From an uncultured beta proteobacterium (GTDB taxonomy: Bacteria; Pseudomonadota; Gammaproteobacteria; Burkholderiales; Burkholderiaceae), in NCBI GenBank assembly GCA_903871735.1, contig CAIQHU010000174.1, positions 1 to 43,158 on the forward strand: DNA of 43,158 nt, in the 5' to 3' direction. Positions 17,987 through 31,521 of the stretch are shown piece by piece (position 1 is the stretch's first letter; every line of letters starts with the position of its first letter). Position numbers and translations under genes: made by a program. The notes under the pieces were generated by a model. That model saw only the letters and a list, made by a program, of their open reading frames with translations, had not been told where the DNA came from and searched no databases.

Positions 17987-20074
17987 TCAAGCTTTTAATA
18001 ACTCCGTTCTTGATCCTAGCCATCTCACTAAATGCTTCCTGGCTAACTGCGGTTCATTTTGTAATAAATCATGAGCCAGATCTTTGACTGCTGCAATTAA
18101 CCAAGCATCGCGTTGTAAGTCAACGAACCGTAACATCGTATCCCCCGATTGTCTTGCACCTAATAACTCTCCTGGCCCTCGCAAGGCTAAATCTTTTTCT
18201 GCAATCTCAAACCCGTCACTAGAATTACGTAGAGTTTGAAGCCTCTCCTTAGCAGCAGTCGATAAGGCATCACTGTAAAGTAAAATACAAACGGATTGCT
18301 CAGCTCCCCGACCGACCCGTCCTCGTAATTGATGAATCTGAGCATATCCAAATCGCTGCGCATGTTCTATGACCATTAAAGTTGCATTGGGGACATCCAC
18401 GCCAACTTCAATGACAGTTGTACTAACGAGTAACTGAATTTGGCCATCTTTAAAGCGCGCCATAATGCTAGACTTTTCTTCAGCTTTTAATTTTCCATGA
18501 ATCAATCCGACAGAATATTCCGCAAGAGTGTTCGATAAGGTCTCGAAAGTTTCCAGTGCTGTCTTTAACTGCAGCACTTCAGACTCTTCTATTAAAGGAC
18601 AAACCCAATAACACTGTCGCCCCTTAGCTAATTCCTGCTGAACACCAACAACCACTTCAGACCTTCTATTTTCCTTAATTAATTTAGTCACAACAGGTTT
18701 TCGTCCTGGCGGTAATTCATCGATCACCGATACTTCTAAGTCTGCGTAATACGTCATCGCCAAGGTCCTTGGAATGGGTGTGGCTGACATCATTAATTGA
18801 TGTGCATAAACCGGCTCTGTACCCTTTTTGGCGTGGAGTTGTAATCGTTGACGGACTCCAAAGCGATGTTGCTCATCAATGATTGCTAAGCCTAGATTAG
18901 CAAAGGTAATGCCTTCTTGAATCAAGGCATGTGTGCCGATCGCTAATTGAGCCTCGCCACGCATAATTTGTTCTTGGGCTAATCTTTTCTCTTTTACTTT
19001 TAGGCTTCCCGTAAGCCAGACAATTGAAATTCCTAAGCTAGTGAACCATGGTAAAAACTTTTGATAATGCTGCTCTGCCAAAATTTCTGTCGGTGCCATT
19101 AAGGCAACTTGATAACCATTTTCAATCGCGTAGCAAGCTGCTAAGGCTGCTATCGCAGTCTTACCACTACCAACATCGCCTTGTAATAAACGATTCATCG
19201 GATAAGCCTGCTCTAAATCTGCAGTAATCTCACCCCACACCCTATGCTGTGCCTGAGTGAGTTGAAAGGGTAAGATTTGCAAAAAGGCATCCTTACGGGA
19301 GTTTATCTGCCTACAAAAAGCTGGTGCTTGCCTTTTCTTCCTCTCCATATGCGCCTGCTGTAATGAAATTTGCTGAGCTAATAATTCTTCGAACTGAACC
19401 CGTCGCCACGCTGGATGCGTCCTTTCTAATAGACTAGCTGAGTTTGTATGAGAGTCCGGATGGTGCAAAAGACGAATCGCTTCCTCTAAACTAGGTAACT
19501 CGCTAAAAAATGGATATTTAATCTGACAAATAACTCCGGGCGTAAATATTTCCTCTAAAAATTTCTTTAATTCGGGCTCCTTTAAACCTTTTTCGATGGC
19601 TTTTCTAAGAGTTGCCTGCCCCAATCCTGCAATCGTGGAATAAATTGGCGTTAATTCTTTTGATAAAGGTGCATCCGGTAAACAAACTTTTACAGTAGGA
19701 TGGACCATCTCTGGTCCAAAATACCCCTGCCGTAAATCACCACGAACCCGTAAGTGCATACCTACTGCCATTTGTTTTTGTTGACTAGGGTAGAAATTTA
19801 AAAAGCGTAAGGTCAACTCATCCGTCTCGTCAGCGATTAGAACGACTAATTGTCTTCTTGGTCGAAACTGTACTTCACAACGAATCACGTGTCCTTGAGT
19901 CTGTACTGCTGTGGTTGCTAAAGCTACAATTGCTTGGGCAATATTTACTATCTTTGTTTCATCTTCATAACGAATTGGCAAATGTAATGCTAAAGCAGCA
20001 GGTGTATCTAGGCCCAGGCGCGATAATGGGGTCTGTACTGCTTTAATTTGCGCTGTTGAAGAGGGCTTTACCAT
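17987..20074 (-). CDS. recG: ATP-dependent DNA helicase RecG
   Basis: A 695-residue branch-migrating SF2 helicase that remodels stalled forks and Holliday junctions. An N-terminal wedge/OB domain precedes the motor. Walker A is GDVGSGKTA at residues 299-307 and the Walker B box is DEQH at 399-402. MSATPIPRTLA (motif III region) and QLRGRVGRG (motif VI) follow, and the C-terminal TRG-type region is present. The ATG is at 20074, 40 bp from the divergent queA start, so the two genes share a compact promoter region. Confidence 0.96.
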   Translation of the reverse strand: MVKPSSTAQIKAVQTPLSRLGLDTPAALALHLPIRYEDETKIVNIAQAIVALATTAVQTQGHVIRCEVQFRPRRQLVVLIADETDELTLRFLNFYPSQQKQMAVGMHLRVRGDLRQGYFGPEMVHPTVKVCLPDAPLSKELTPIYSTIAGLGQATLRKAIEKGLKEPELKKFLEEIFTPGVICQIKYPFFSELPSLEEAIRLLHHPDSHTNSASLLERTHPAWRRVQFEELLAQQISLQQAHMERKKRQAPAFCRQINSRKDAFLQILPFQLTQAQHRVWGEITADLEQAYPMNRLLQGDVGSGKTAIAALAACYAIENGYQVALMAPTEILAEQHYQKFLPWFTSLGISIVWLTGSLKVKEKRLAQEQIMRGEAQLAIGTHALIQEGITFANLGLAIIDEQHRFGVRQRLQLHAKKGTEPVYAHQLMMSATPIPRTLAMTYYADLEVSVIDELPPGRKPVVTKLIKENRRSEVVVGVQQELAKGRQCYWVCPLIEESEVLQLKTALETFETLSNTLAEYSVGLIHGKLKAEEKSSIMARFKDGQIQLLVSTTVIEVGVDVPNATLMVIEHAQRFGYAQIHQLRGRVGRGAEQSVCILLYSDALSTAAKERLQTLRNSSDGFEIAEKDLALRGPGELLGARQSGDTMLRFVDLQRDAWLIAAVKDLAHDLLQNEPQLARKHLVRWLGSRTELLKA

Positions 20075-20114
20075 GTGTTAGAGAGGTTTAAAATAGGGTT
20101 ATTTACGTTTAAAA

Positions 20115-22342
<2,228 letters not shown>

Positions 22343-22451
22343 AGACAGAGTTCTTAGGTAAGTTTGCATAAGTCCGTTAAAATCAACAGAATTTGTAATT
22401 TGCGTCAAAATAGTCGGTTATCGATTAACTTCATTTAATAGAGGAAAAAAT

Positions 22452-22775
22452 ATGTGGATTAATAATGCTTACGCACAATTTGGTGGTAGTGGCGCAGATA
22501 GTGGACTATCTTCTATCATCATGATGGTTGGTATGTTTGGTGTCTTATGGTTCGTCATGATTCGCCCACAAATGAAACGTCAAAAAGAATTGAAAGCAAT
22601 GCTTGAGTCAGTCGCGAAAGGCGATGAGGTTTCAACTGTCAGCGGTATGCTTGGACGCGTTGTCGAGTTAAAAGACCAGTATGTAACTCTCGAATTAGCT
22701 CCAAACCTCCAAGTCAAAATGCAAAAATCTGCGATTGCAGCTGTGCTGCCTAAAGACACCTTGAAATCTATTTAA
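22452..22775 (+). CDS. yajC: Preprotein translocase accessory subunit YajC
   Basis: A 107-residue protein with one membrane helix (about residues 20-38), followed by the conserved RPQMKRQKELKAML stretch and a small basic cytoplasmic domain. YajC associates with SecDF next to the SecYEG channel. A good ribosome site (GAGGAAAA) sits just upstream of the ATG at 22452. secD begins 8 bp after the stop. The 109-bp gap after tgt may carry its own promoter, but no clear -35/-10 pair was found. Confidence 0.95.
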   Translation: MWINNAYAQFGGSGADSGLSSIIMMVGMFGVLWFVMIRPQMKRQKELKAMLESVAKGDEVSTVSGMLGRVVELKDQYVTLELAPNLQVKMQKSAIAAVLPKDTLKSI

Positions 22776-22783
22776 GAGTTTGC

Positions 22784-24616
22784 ATGAACCGCTACCCTCT
22801 CTGGAAATATCTCGTTATTGCTGTTGCTCTCTTAATTGGAGTTGTTTACTCTATTCCAAATCTATTTGGTGAAGTTCCAGCCATTCAAATAGCTGGATCT
22901 AAAACAAGTTCAAAAGTTGATTTAAATACGCAACAAAAGGCTGATCTCGTTCTAGCCAATGCCAAAATCAGCAGCAACGGAAGTTTCTATGAGGCGCAAG
23001 GTTTTAGTGGAACTATCAAGATTCGATTTAAAGATACAGATACCCAATTAAAAGCTAAAGACCTACTGGAAAAAGAACTCAATGCGGACTTAAGTAATCC
23101 AGACTACATCATTGCCCTCAATTTATTAACGAATACCCCCAAGTGGCTGCTCAACATCAATGCCTTGTCCATGCCTTTAGGCCTAGATCTTCGTGGTGGG
23201 GTTTATTTCTTACTCAAAGTTGATATGAAGGGTGCAGTTGAGAAAAAAGTTACTGCCCTAGCTTCTGATGCCAGATCAAAACTGAGAGAGAAATCCATTC
23301 GTTATCAAAGTATCGAACGTTTAAACGAAACGCTCAATATCAAGGTGAGTACTGATACCAATGTTGATAAAGCAATCGAATCATTAAAAGATGCTTTGAG
23401 TGAAATGAATCTCAAATCCGAGAAAAAATTAGATCACTTTTTAATTACCGGCACATTAAAACCTGAAGCAAGTAAAGCCATTCAAGATAACGCCCTGAAG
23501 CAAAACATCCTGACTCTGAACAAGCGAGTCAACGAGTTGGCAGTGAAAGAGCCAGTCATCCAAAAACAGGGGAATGACCGAATCGTTGTTCAATTACCCG
23601 GCGTCCAAGATACAGCGCGAGCAAAAGATATTATTGGAAGAACTGCAACTCTTGAGGCCCGCTTAGCCAACCCAGTGCAATCCAGTATTGGACTAAATGA
23701 AACCCCTCCTCTAGGTATGGATGCCTTTCGCTTTGGCGATCGCCAAGGTGTTTTTAAAAAATCCGTCATTATTACGGGTGACCGCATTATCGATGCCAGC
23801 GCTGGCTTTGACCAAAACCAGCGCCCCTCTGTCAACCTAACTTTAGATGCGGCAGGCGGCCGAGCAATGCAAGAAATGACCAGAGAAAATCTTCAAAAAC
23901 CCATGGGGATGATCCTCTTTGAAAAAGGTCGTGGTGAGGTATTAACTATTGCAACAATCCAAGGTGAGTTTGGAACAAAATTCCAGATTACCGGACAACC
24001 AACAACGCAAAGTGCTAATGATCTCGCACTTTTACTGCGTGCTGGCTCCCTAGCCGCACCCATGGAAATTATCGAGGAAAGAACCATTGGGCCAAGCCTT
24101 GGGGCTGAAAATATCGAAAAAGGTTTTAAATCTCTTGTTTATGGTTTTCTTGGTATTGCCATCTTTATGTTGGTGTACTACATGATTTTTGGCTTATTCT
24201 CGGTCGTTGCACTAGCCGTCAATCTTCTTCTTCTGATTTCTGTTCTGTCAATGCTGCAAGCAACGCTTAGCCTTCCTGGTATTGCAGCGATGGCCCTTGC
24301 TTTAGGAATGGCGATTGACTCCAACGTCTTAATCAATGAACGTATCCGGGAAGAGTTACGTGCTGGGGCGTCACCGCAAACGGCAATTTCAATTGGCTTT
24401 GATAAGGCTTGGGCAACCATTTTAGACTCTAACGTTACGACCTTGATTGCTGGACTAGCTCTGCTTGCTTTTGGCTCAGGCCCAATCAAAGGTTTTGCAA
24501 TCGTTCACTGTCTAGGTATCTTGACCTCCATGTTTTCAGCAGTCTTCTTCTCTCGCGGCCTAGTTAATTTGTGGTACGGCCGTCAGAAAAAATTGCAATC
24601 AATTTCTATAGGTTAG
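22784..24616 (+). CDS. secD: Protein translocase subunit SecD
   Basis: A 610-residue inner-membrane protein of the RND-like SecDF family that uses proton flow to help pull proteins across the membrane. It has a first membrane helix at residues 8-26, the GLDLRGGVYFLL motif near 134-145, a large periplasmic P1 domain, and five closely spaced C-terminal helices from about residue 450. Conserved ALGMAIDSNVLINERIREE contains the Asp expected in the proton path. It lies between yajC and secF (3-bp gap). Confidence 0.96.
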   Translation: MNRYPLWKYLVIAVALLIGVVYSIPNLFGEVPAIQIAGSKTSSKVDLNTQQKADLVLANAKISSNGSFYEAQGFSGTIKIRFKDTDTQLKAKDLLEKELNADLSNPDYIIALNLLTNTPKWLLNINALSMPLGLDLRGGVYFLLKVDMKGAVEKKVTALASDARSKLREKSIRYQSIERLNETLNIKVSTDTNVDKAIESLKDALSEMNLKSEKKLDHFLITGTLKPEASKAIQDNALKQNILTLNKRVNELAVKEPVIQKQGNDRIVVQLPGVQDTARAKDIIGRTATLEARLANPVQSSIGLNETPPLGMDAFRFGDRQGVFKKSVIITGDRIIDASAGFDQNQRPSVNLTLDAAGGRAMQEMTRENLQKPMGMILFEKGRGEVLTIATIQGEFGTKFQITGQPTTQSANDLALLLRAGSLAAPMEIIEERTIGPSLGAENIEKGFKSLVYGFLGIAIFMLVYYMIFGLFSVVALAVNLLLLISVLSMLQATLSLPGIAAMALALGMAIDSNVLINERIREELRAGASPQTAISIGFDKAWATILDSNVTTLIAGLALLAFGSGPIKGFAIVHCLGILTSMFSAVFFSRGLVNLWYGRQKKLQSISIG

Positions 24617-24619
24617 AAC

Positions 24620-25597
24620 ATGGAATTTTTCCGAATTCGTCAAGATATTCCCTTCATGCGTTATGCACTCGTATTGAATGCGATTTCGCTAATCACCTTT
24701 TTAGCAGCAGTCTTTTTTCTTGCTTATAAGGGACTACATCTTTCTATTGAATTTACTGGCGGTACGGTCCTGGAAGTGAAATATTCCCAAACAACTGAAT
24801 TAGAACCAATTCGGAGCGCTATTTCTAAACTAGGCTATACCGATGTTAATGTGCAAAACTTTGGTAGTTCAAAAGATGTGATGGTTCGACTGCCACTGAT
24901 TAAAAATCCCGATGGCTCCTTGATGAGTTCGGCACAGCAGAGCGAGTCACTTATGCAAGAATTATCTAAACTTGATCCCAGTGCAAGCTTGCAGCGTGTT
25001 GAATTTGTAGGGCCCCAAGTCGGTGAAGAACTTCTTTATGGCGGCATTAAAGCACTCATTTTTGTAATTATTGGAATTATGATCTATCTTTCCATGCGGT
25101 TTGAATGGAAATTTGCGCTCGCAGGGATCATTGCCAATTTACATGATGTAATTATTATTCTGGGATTTTTTGCCTTTTTTGAATGGGAGTTCTCTCTCTC
25201 AGTACTAGCTGCAGTTCTGGCCGTCTTGGGCTACTCGGTCAACGAGTCGGTCGTTATTTTTGATCGAATCCGAGAGAACTTTCGTAGATATAGAAAATTA
25301 GATACCCCTGATATTATTGATAGTGCCATTACCGGTACGATCAGCCGAACAATTATTACGCACGGTAGTACCGAAATGATGGTCCTTGCGATGCTTATCT
25401 TTGGTGGCGCCTCACTCCATTATTTCGCCATTGCCCTGACTATTGGTATTTTATTTGGAATTTACTCTTCAGTTTTCGTGGCTGCTGCTATAGCAATGTG
25501 GCTTGGGGTCAAGCGAGAGGATTTAATCAAAGTAGAGCCGAAAAAAGAAGATGCTTCATCCCGTGATGAAGATCCTAATTTTGGAGCTAAAGTTTAA
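24620..25597 (+). CDS. secF: Protein translocase subunit SecF
   Basis: A 325-residue partner of SecD with six predicted helices. The LSIEFTGGTVLEV block lies near residues 40-52. The conserved VLGYSVNESVVIFDRIREN region in the membrane core is typical of SecF. It ends with a charged cytoplasmic tail. Its TAA stop at 25595-25597 overlaps, through the palindrome TTAA, with the stop of the convergent DUF2805 gene, leaving no room for a separate terminator. Confidence 0.96.
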   Translation: MEFFRIRQDIPFMRYALVLNAISLITFLAAVFFLAYKGLHLSIEFTGGTVLEVKYSQTTELEPIRSAISKLGYTDVNVQNFGSSKDVMVRLPLIKNPDGSLMSSAQQSESLMQELSKLDPSASLQRVEFVGPQVGEELLYGGIKALIFVIIGIMIYLSMRFEWKFALAGIIANLHDVIIILGFFAFFEWEFSLSVLAAVLAVLGYSVNESVVIFDRIRENFRRYRKLDTPDIIDSAITGTISRTIITHGSTEMMVLAMLIFGGASLHYFAIALTIGILFGIYSSVFVAAAIAMWLGVKREDLIKVEPKKEDASSRDEDPNFGAKV

Positions 25598-25875
25598 GAC
25601 TTGAATTTGTATTGACTAGAACAGTAAGCACGATCAATTGTTGGATCTCTTAATTTACGGTGTTTTGTAACTCGACCAGATACTCGTTTACGCCACATCT
25701 TGAATGAACTTTCTTGCAGATTTTTTCGCATCAATGTAATGACGTTTGCCTCAGACAATCCAAACTGTTGAGAAATGGCTTCAAATGGCGTACGATCCTC
25801 CCAAGCCATTTCAATGACGCGTGATAAATCACTTGGGGATAAGAACGCGATTTCGTGAATCCAGTTATCAGACAT
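25594..25875 (-). CDS. DUF2805 / TIGR03643 family small protein
   Basis: A 93-residue basic protein resembling the DUF2805 family, marked by IEMAWEDRTPFEAISQQFGLSE, MRKNLQESSFKMWRKRVSGR, and HRKL near the end. The N-terminal half looks like an HTH (residues 20-50), so nucleic-acid binding is plausible but unproven. The frame is open to 25917, but I chose the ATG at 25875: AGTAGGTG lies upstream and the family begins close to this point. It is convergent with secF and divergent from the alpha/beta hydrolase. Function unknown. Confidence 0.8.
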   Translation of the reverse strand: MSDNWIHEIAFLSPSDLSRVIEMAWEDRTPFEAISQQFGLSEANVITLMRKNLQESSFKMWRKRVSGRVTKHRKLRDPTIDRAYCSSQYKFKS

Positions 25876-25950
25876 CAAGCGGCACCTACTTTTTCGAAAA
25901 CATGTGTGTAAAAACAATTCAATAGTCTATTTTACTGAAAGTGCCCCATC

Positions 25951-26823
25951 ATGCGCCATGCCATTTTTAAATATCATGCAACTCATGGACCAATTGAAAT
26001 AGCCTACCTTCAAGAAGGTGTTGGACCCCCACTGCTACTCTTACATGGCTTTCCCCAAACCAAAAAAATCTGGGAGCCAATTGTGCAACTACTTAAAAAT
26101 CAATTTACCTGTATTACCCCCGATTTACGCGGTTATGGCTACTCTTCCAAACCACAAGGCCTACCCGATCATGCGAATTACTCCAAACGCGAAATGGCGC
26201 GCGATATGCTTGAATTAATGCACTCGCTAGGTCATCGCACGTTCGATCTAGTAGGTCATGACCGAGGCGGTAGAGTTGCTCACCGCCTCGCTACTGATTA
26301 TCCCAGTGCCATTCGAAAAATAATGGTACTAGATATCTCCCCAACCTGGAAAATGTATGCCAACACGACTAAGCAGTTTGCCACGGCCTATTGGCACTGG
26401 TTTTTTTTAATACAACCGACACCCATACCAGAGACATTAATTGGCAATCAGGTCGACTTTTTATTGCCCAAAATGATGGGGGCAAAAGCGGGTATTCAAA
26501 ATCCCTTTAGTCCAGAAGCTTTTAAAGAATATGTCTTCTGGATGAAAGACCCAGCATGCTTGCATGCTATGTGCGAGGATTACAGAGCAGCTAGCACGAT
26601 TGATTTGATCCATGATCAAGAGTTTCGAGACCTAGGCAAAAAATTAGCGATGCCAATTTGCGCTCTTTGGGGAGAAAAGGGCGTCGTACATCGCTGCTTT
26701 AACCCAATTAGTGACTGGCAAGAAGTTTTTCAAGAGGTTACAGGTCACCATCTCCCCTCAGGACACTATATCCCCGAGGAAATTCCAGATATTCTGGCAA
26801 ATGAAATACGCACTTTTTTTTAG
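25951..26823 (+). CDS. Alpha/beta hydrolase, haloacetate dehalogenase-like
   Basis: A 290-residue alpha/beta-hydrolase. The nucleophile elbow is GHDRGG with Asp (D104) rather than Ser, a haloalkane/haloacetate dehalogenase or epoxide hydrolase hallmark. LDISP (D128) and SGHYIPEE (His near 271) complete a triad. The WHW segment at 148-150 and the Arg after the nucleophile resemble the halide and carboxylate site of fluoroacetate dehalogenase. The oxyanion HGFPQ is present. It is cytoplasmic. Its stop overlaps that of convergent waaA by 4 bp. Substrate is unproven; epoxide hydrolase is the main alternative. Confidence 0.85.
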   Translation: MRHAIFKYHATHGPIEIAYLQEGVGPPLLLLHGFPQTKKIWEPIVQLLKNQFTCITPDLRGYGYSSKPQGLPDHANYSKREMARDMLELMHSLGHRTFDLVGHDRGGRVAHRLATDYPSAIRKIMVLDISPTWKMYANTTKQFATAYWHWFFLIQPTPIPETLIGNQVDFLLPKMMGAKAGIQNPFSPEAFKEYVFWMKDPACLHAMCEDYRAASTIDLIHDQEFRDLGKKLAMPICALWGEKGVVHRCFNPISDWQEVFQEVTGHHLPSGHYIPEEIPDILANEIRTFF

Positions 26824-28139
26824 AGTCCTAAAATTTCTAAAGTTTGCCGAGTCGCACCTTGATGATCTTTAGAAAATTGAAGCCCTTGAATAGACATACT
26901 CAACCTTTTTTCAGGCTCTGAAATGAGTTGATTTAAATATTGCGCTAATTGATCTGTCAATATATTTTCAGCTAAATCTGGATCTAATCCTAAACTAAGC
27001 GCAGCTCCAAGTTGCAAAGCGTCATGACTTACTTGGGCAAAATTGTATGTGGATGGTCCTAGTATTACTGGCTTACCTAAGGAGCATGGCTCTATTAAGT
27101 TTTGTCCTCCAGTACCTTGCAGCGTTCCGCCCATAACTACCACATCACTAGATTCTAAATAAGCAGCCATCTCGCCCATTGTGTCGCCAATGAGTACATC
27201 CACATCGATGAGTCTAGCCCGATGAAGTTGTGTGCGTAGTTCATAGCGCAACTGCTGGGATTGCAAATTGGCAACGACCTCATCAAGACGATACATATGC
27301 CTTGGAACAATCATTAATAAGGGATTTTGAGTTTTATCTACTTGTTGCCAAGCTTTTAAAATCAGGCTTTCCTCACCATCTCTCGTGCTAGCAGCACAAA
27401 TAGTTACGCGGTTTGGCCAGTAGCTCCTTTTCCAGACAGCCCCTAATTCCACTAAATTCTTGTCCAAATGCGCATCAAACTTCAAGTTACCAGTAATTCG
27501 AACTGGTTTTTTTGTAAAAGCTTGATATCTTTTCGCATCGCCTGGGGTTTGTGCCAGGATTTCAGTAAAAGATTGAAATACTTCTCGGCTGAATCGCTCC
27601 AAGTGTGCAAATCGACGCGCACTTCGCTCGGAGAGTCGTCCGTTAATTAAATAAATCGGCATTTTTTGTTGTTTAGCAAATAAAATCAAATAGGGCCAAA
27701 CTTCTGTTTCCATCAATAAGCCAAGTCGCGGCCTAAAATATCGATAGAAGCGACCCACCGGCCAACAAAAATCATAAGGTAAATAAACCTGTATGAGTTG
27801 CTTTGCGGCAATTGCATCTTGAAAGATTTCACTTCCGAGTTTTCGACCAGTCGGTGTCATATGCGTCAATAAAACTCTCTGACCTTGTTCTAATAACTTT
27901 AGAATAAAAGGAGTCGCGGCGCGCGTCTCTCCAACAGATACGGCGTGCAACCAAATAGGGTCTTGGAATGCAATGACTTTAGGATAAAAACCAAAACGCT
28001 CAGAGATATTTTGGCGGTAGTTTGGCTCTTTTCTACCCTTTAACCATAACCGAATTAAGGCGAAAGGCGCAATCAGATGCCACGCGCACTGATAAATAAT
28101 CATCATCAACATCCGTGGTAAAGATTGCATGTATGGCAT
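26820..28139 (-). CDS. waaA: 3-deoxy-D-manno-octulosonic acid (Kdo) transferase
   Basis: A 439-residue GT30 glycosyltransferase that adds Kdo to lipid A at the inner face of the inner membrane. Family features are an N-terminal membrane-associated helix, RLWLKGRKEPNYRQNISERFG, the HAVSVGE motif, MTPTGRK, ETEVWPYLI, and the C-terminal GGTLQGTGGQNLIEP. It is a few residues longer at the N-terminus than E. coli WaaA; a start at the Met nine residues in (MLMMIIYQ) is possible. It lies 33 bp after purB on the same strand. Confidence 0.95.
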   Translation of the reverse strand: MPYMQSLPRMLMMIIYQCAWHLIAPFALIRLWLKGRKEPNYRQNISERFGFYPKVIAFQDPIWLHAVSVGETRAATPFILKLLEQGQRVLLTHMTPTGRKLGSEIFQDAIAAKQLIQVYLPYDFCWPVGRFYRYFRPRLGLLMETEVWPYLILFAKQQKMPIYLINGRLSERSARRFAHLERFSREVFQSFTEILAQTPGDAKRYQAFTKKPVRITGNLKFDAHLDKNLVELGAVWKRSYWPNRVTICAASTRDGEESLILKAWQQVDKTQNPLLMIVPRHMYRLDEVVANLQSQQLRYELRTQLHRARLIDVDVLIGDTMGEMAAYLESSDVVVMGGTLQGTGGQNLIEPCSLGKPVILGPSTYNFAQVSHDALQLGAALSLGLDPDLAENILTDQLAQYLNQLISEPEKRLSMSIQGLQFSKDHQGATRQTLEILGL

Positions 28140-28172
28140 TATTTACGTTTGCCAAGTAATCAATATGACCGA

Positions 28173-29573
<1,401 letters not shown>

Positions 29574-29642
29574 TTATTGTTTTAGACTATGCTATTTTAT
29601 TCGTAATCGATACAAACACATTATTTATTCAAGGATTGCTTC

Positions 29643-30257
29643 ATGAAATTAATTGGTTCCCTTACTAGTCCCTATGTTCGTAAAGCTCGGATTGCTTTTT
29701 TAGAAAAGAAAATTGATGTTGAGCTAATTATTGATCCCGTGTGGTCTGCTGATAGCCAATTATCCGGTGTTAACCCACTCAGTAAAGTGCCCGCACTGAT
29801 TATGGAAGATGGCGGAGCTATGTTTGATTCGCGCGGTATCGTGGAATATGCCGATACCCTGAGTCCAGTGGGTCGATTAATTCCCTCTACTGGTAAAGAA
29901 AAAGCGGCTGTCAAGACTTGGGAGGCCCTTGCAGATGGAGTTTTGGATGCGGCAATCTTGGTGCGCCTTGAAAAAACGTGGGCGCCCCGTAACGGGCAAG
30001 TTTGTCAAGCTTGGGTAGATCGACAAATGCAAAAAGTCTCTGCAGGCTTGCAAGCCATGTCCGATGGTCTTGGTAAAAATCCTTGGTGCTTTGATAATCA
30101 CTTCGGCCTGTCAGATATCGCCGTCGGTACAGCTTTAGAGTACCTCAGGTTTCGATTCCCAGAAATCACTTGGGGCCAAGACTACCCGAATTTAGCTGAT
30201 TTGGTGAATAAACTCCAAACAAGGTCTTCTTTTATCGAGACCGCATTTCCAGCTTAA
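29643..30257 (+). CDS. Glutathione S-transferase family protein
   Basis: A 204-residue protein with a thioredoxin-like N-terminal domain (KLIGSLTSPYVRKARIAFLEKK) and the glutathione-binding block LSKVPALIMEDGGAMFDSRGIVEY, followed by an all-helical C-terminal domain. SPYVRK marks the YibF-like bacterial branch, with Ser at the usual active position. AAGGA about 9 nt upstream of the ATG at 29643 supports this start. Substrate unknown; roles in detoxification or as a glutathione lyase/reductase cannot be separated by reading. Confidence 0.9.
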   Translation: MKLIGSLTSPYVRKARIAFLEKKIDVELIIDPVWSADSQLSGVNPLSKVPALIMEDGGAMFDSRGIVEYADTLSPVGRLIPSTGKEKAAVKTWEALADGVLDAAILVRLEKTWAPRNGQVCQAWVDRQMQKVSAGLQAMSDGLGKNPWCFDNHFGLSDIAVGTALEYLRFRFPEITWGQDYPNLADLVNKLQTRSSFIETAFPA

Positions 30258-30308
30258 TCAACTTTCCAGTGGGTCTAGGTTGCATCCTCAAAATCCACAG
30301 GAAAACCG

Positions 30309-31463
30309 CTAATTATGTGCACTCGAATAAATAATCCCGCCCCCCAAACAGATATCCCCATCGTATAAGACCGCAGACTGGCCAGGCGTTACCGCCCACT
30401 GCTTCTTTGAAAAAACCAGGTCAAAACTGTTTTGATTTGACGGGTCTTCTGGGAACTTTAGAGAGCATAGTGCGTCACCCTGACGGTAGCGGGTCTTAGC
30501 GCAATAGTGGTCACTCACTACTGGTGACTTTCCTGAAACCCAACTAGCATCCTGTGCATGCAAAGTTGCCGACTCTAAAAGAGGATGCTCATGACCCTGC
30601 ACTACCAATAAGCTGTTGGCGACTAGATCTTTAGCGGCAACAAACCAAGGATCTCCAGAACCGGTCTGTCTTCCCCCAATCCCGATCCCCTTGCGCTGCC
30701 CCAACGTGTAAAACGCTAGACCAATATGCTGTCCAAGCACCTGACCATTAGCGGTCTTAATCGGGCCTGGTTGGCTCGGTAAATATTTTTGCAAAAACTC
30801 CCTAAAAGGTCTCTCACCAATAAAACAAATACCCGTTGAATCCTTCTTTTTAGCATTCGGTAAATGTAAATTTTCGGCAATCTCCCGGACTTTGGTTTTG
30901 GGTAAATTGCCTAAAGGAAAAAGAACCCGACTCAATTGCTGTTGATTTAAACGATGCAAAAAATAACTTTGATCTTTGGTTAAATCAGTCGCCTTTAATA
31001 ACTCGTAACCACTGACCCCATATTGAACGCGTGCATAGTGCCCAGTTGCAATTGCACTCGCGCCCAAACGCATTGCATGGTCTAAAAAAGCCTTAAACTT
31101 AATCTCAGCATTACATAGAACATCTGGATTGGGTGTGCGTCCGGCAGAGTACTCTCTTAAAAAATCCTCAAACACACGATCTTTATACTCTTTAGCAAAA
31201 TTGACTATCTCTACCTCAATACCTAAAATATCTGCTACTGCAACTACATCAATCCAATCCTGCCTGGTGGAGCAATACTCGGAATCGTCATCATCCTCCC
31301 AGTTTTTCATAAAAAGACCAACTACCTCAAAGCCTTGCTCTTTTAAGAGCCAAGCGGCAACAGAGGAGTCAACCCCTCCAGACATCCCTATTACAACCCT
31401 TTGTGGGGGCTTTACCAACTGATGCTCATTAAGACTTAGGGCGCTTGCGATATCTTTTAACAT
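30309..31463 (-). CDS. mnmA: tRNA-specific 2-thiouridylase MnmA
   Basis: A 384-residue ATP-pyrophosphatase that makes s2U34 in tRNA-Lys, Glu and Gln. The P-loop-like GMSGGVDSS motif begins near residue 26. The catalytic cysteines are in [12 protein letters not shown] and [12 protein letters not shown]. The frame continues upstream to a TTG at 31520 next to the fic stop, but MnmA proteins usually begin about 10-25 residues before the SGGVDSS motif, so I chose the ATG at 31463. If that is right, 58 bp separates it from fic, enough for its own promoter. Confidence 0.95.
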   Translation of the reverse strand: MLKDIASALSLNEHQLVKPPQRVVIGMSGGVDSSVAAWLLKEQGFEVVGLFMKNWEDDDDSEYCSTRQDWIDVVAVADILGIEVEIVNFAKEYKDRVFEDFLREYSAGRTPNPDVLCNAEIKFKAFLDHAMRLGASAIATGHYARVQYGVSGYELLKATDLTKDQSYFLHRLNQQQLSRVLFPLGNLPKTKVREIAENLHLPNAKKKDSTGICFIGERPFREFLQKYLPSQPGPIKTANGQVLGQHIGLAFYTLGQRKGIGIGGRQTGSGDPWFVAAKDLVANSLLVVQGHEHPLLESATLHAQDASWVSGKSPVVSDHYCAKTRYRQGDALCSLKFPEDPSNQNSFDLVFSKKQWAVTPGQSAVLYDGDICLGGGIIYSSAHN

Positions 31464-31521
31464 AGTGGTTTCAAGTTGAAGTGCAAAAATTGCTGCTTGA
31501 TGTTGCTTAAACTCAAACAAC

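Noticed and set aside
22343..22451. Possible riboswitch or terminator between tgt and yajC
   Set aside because: Only a weak 6-bp AAGAAC/GTTCTT pairing with a long loop was found; no conserved riboswitch core was recognised.
26820..26823. Short overlap of convergent stops (also at 25594-25597) as possible frameshifts
   Set aside because: Both genes in each pair have full-length, intact families; the overlaps are only shared palindromic stop bases.
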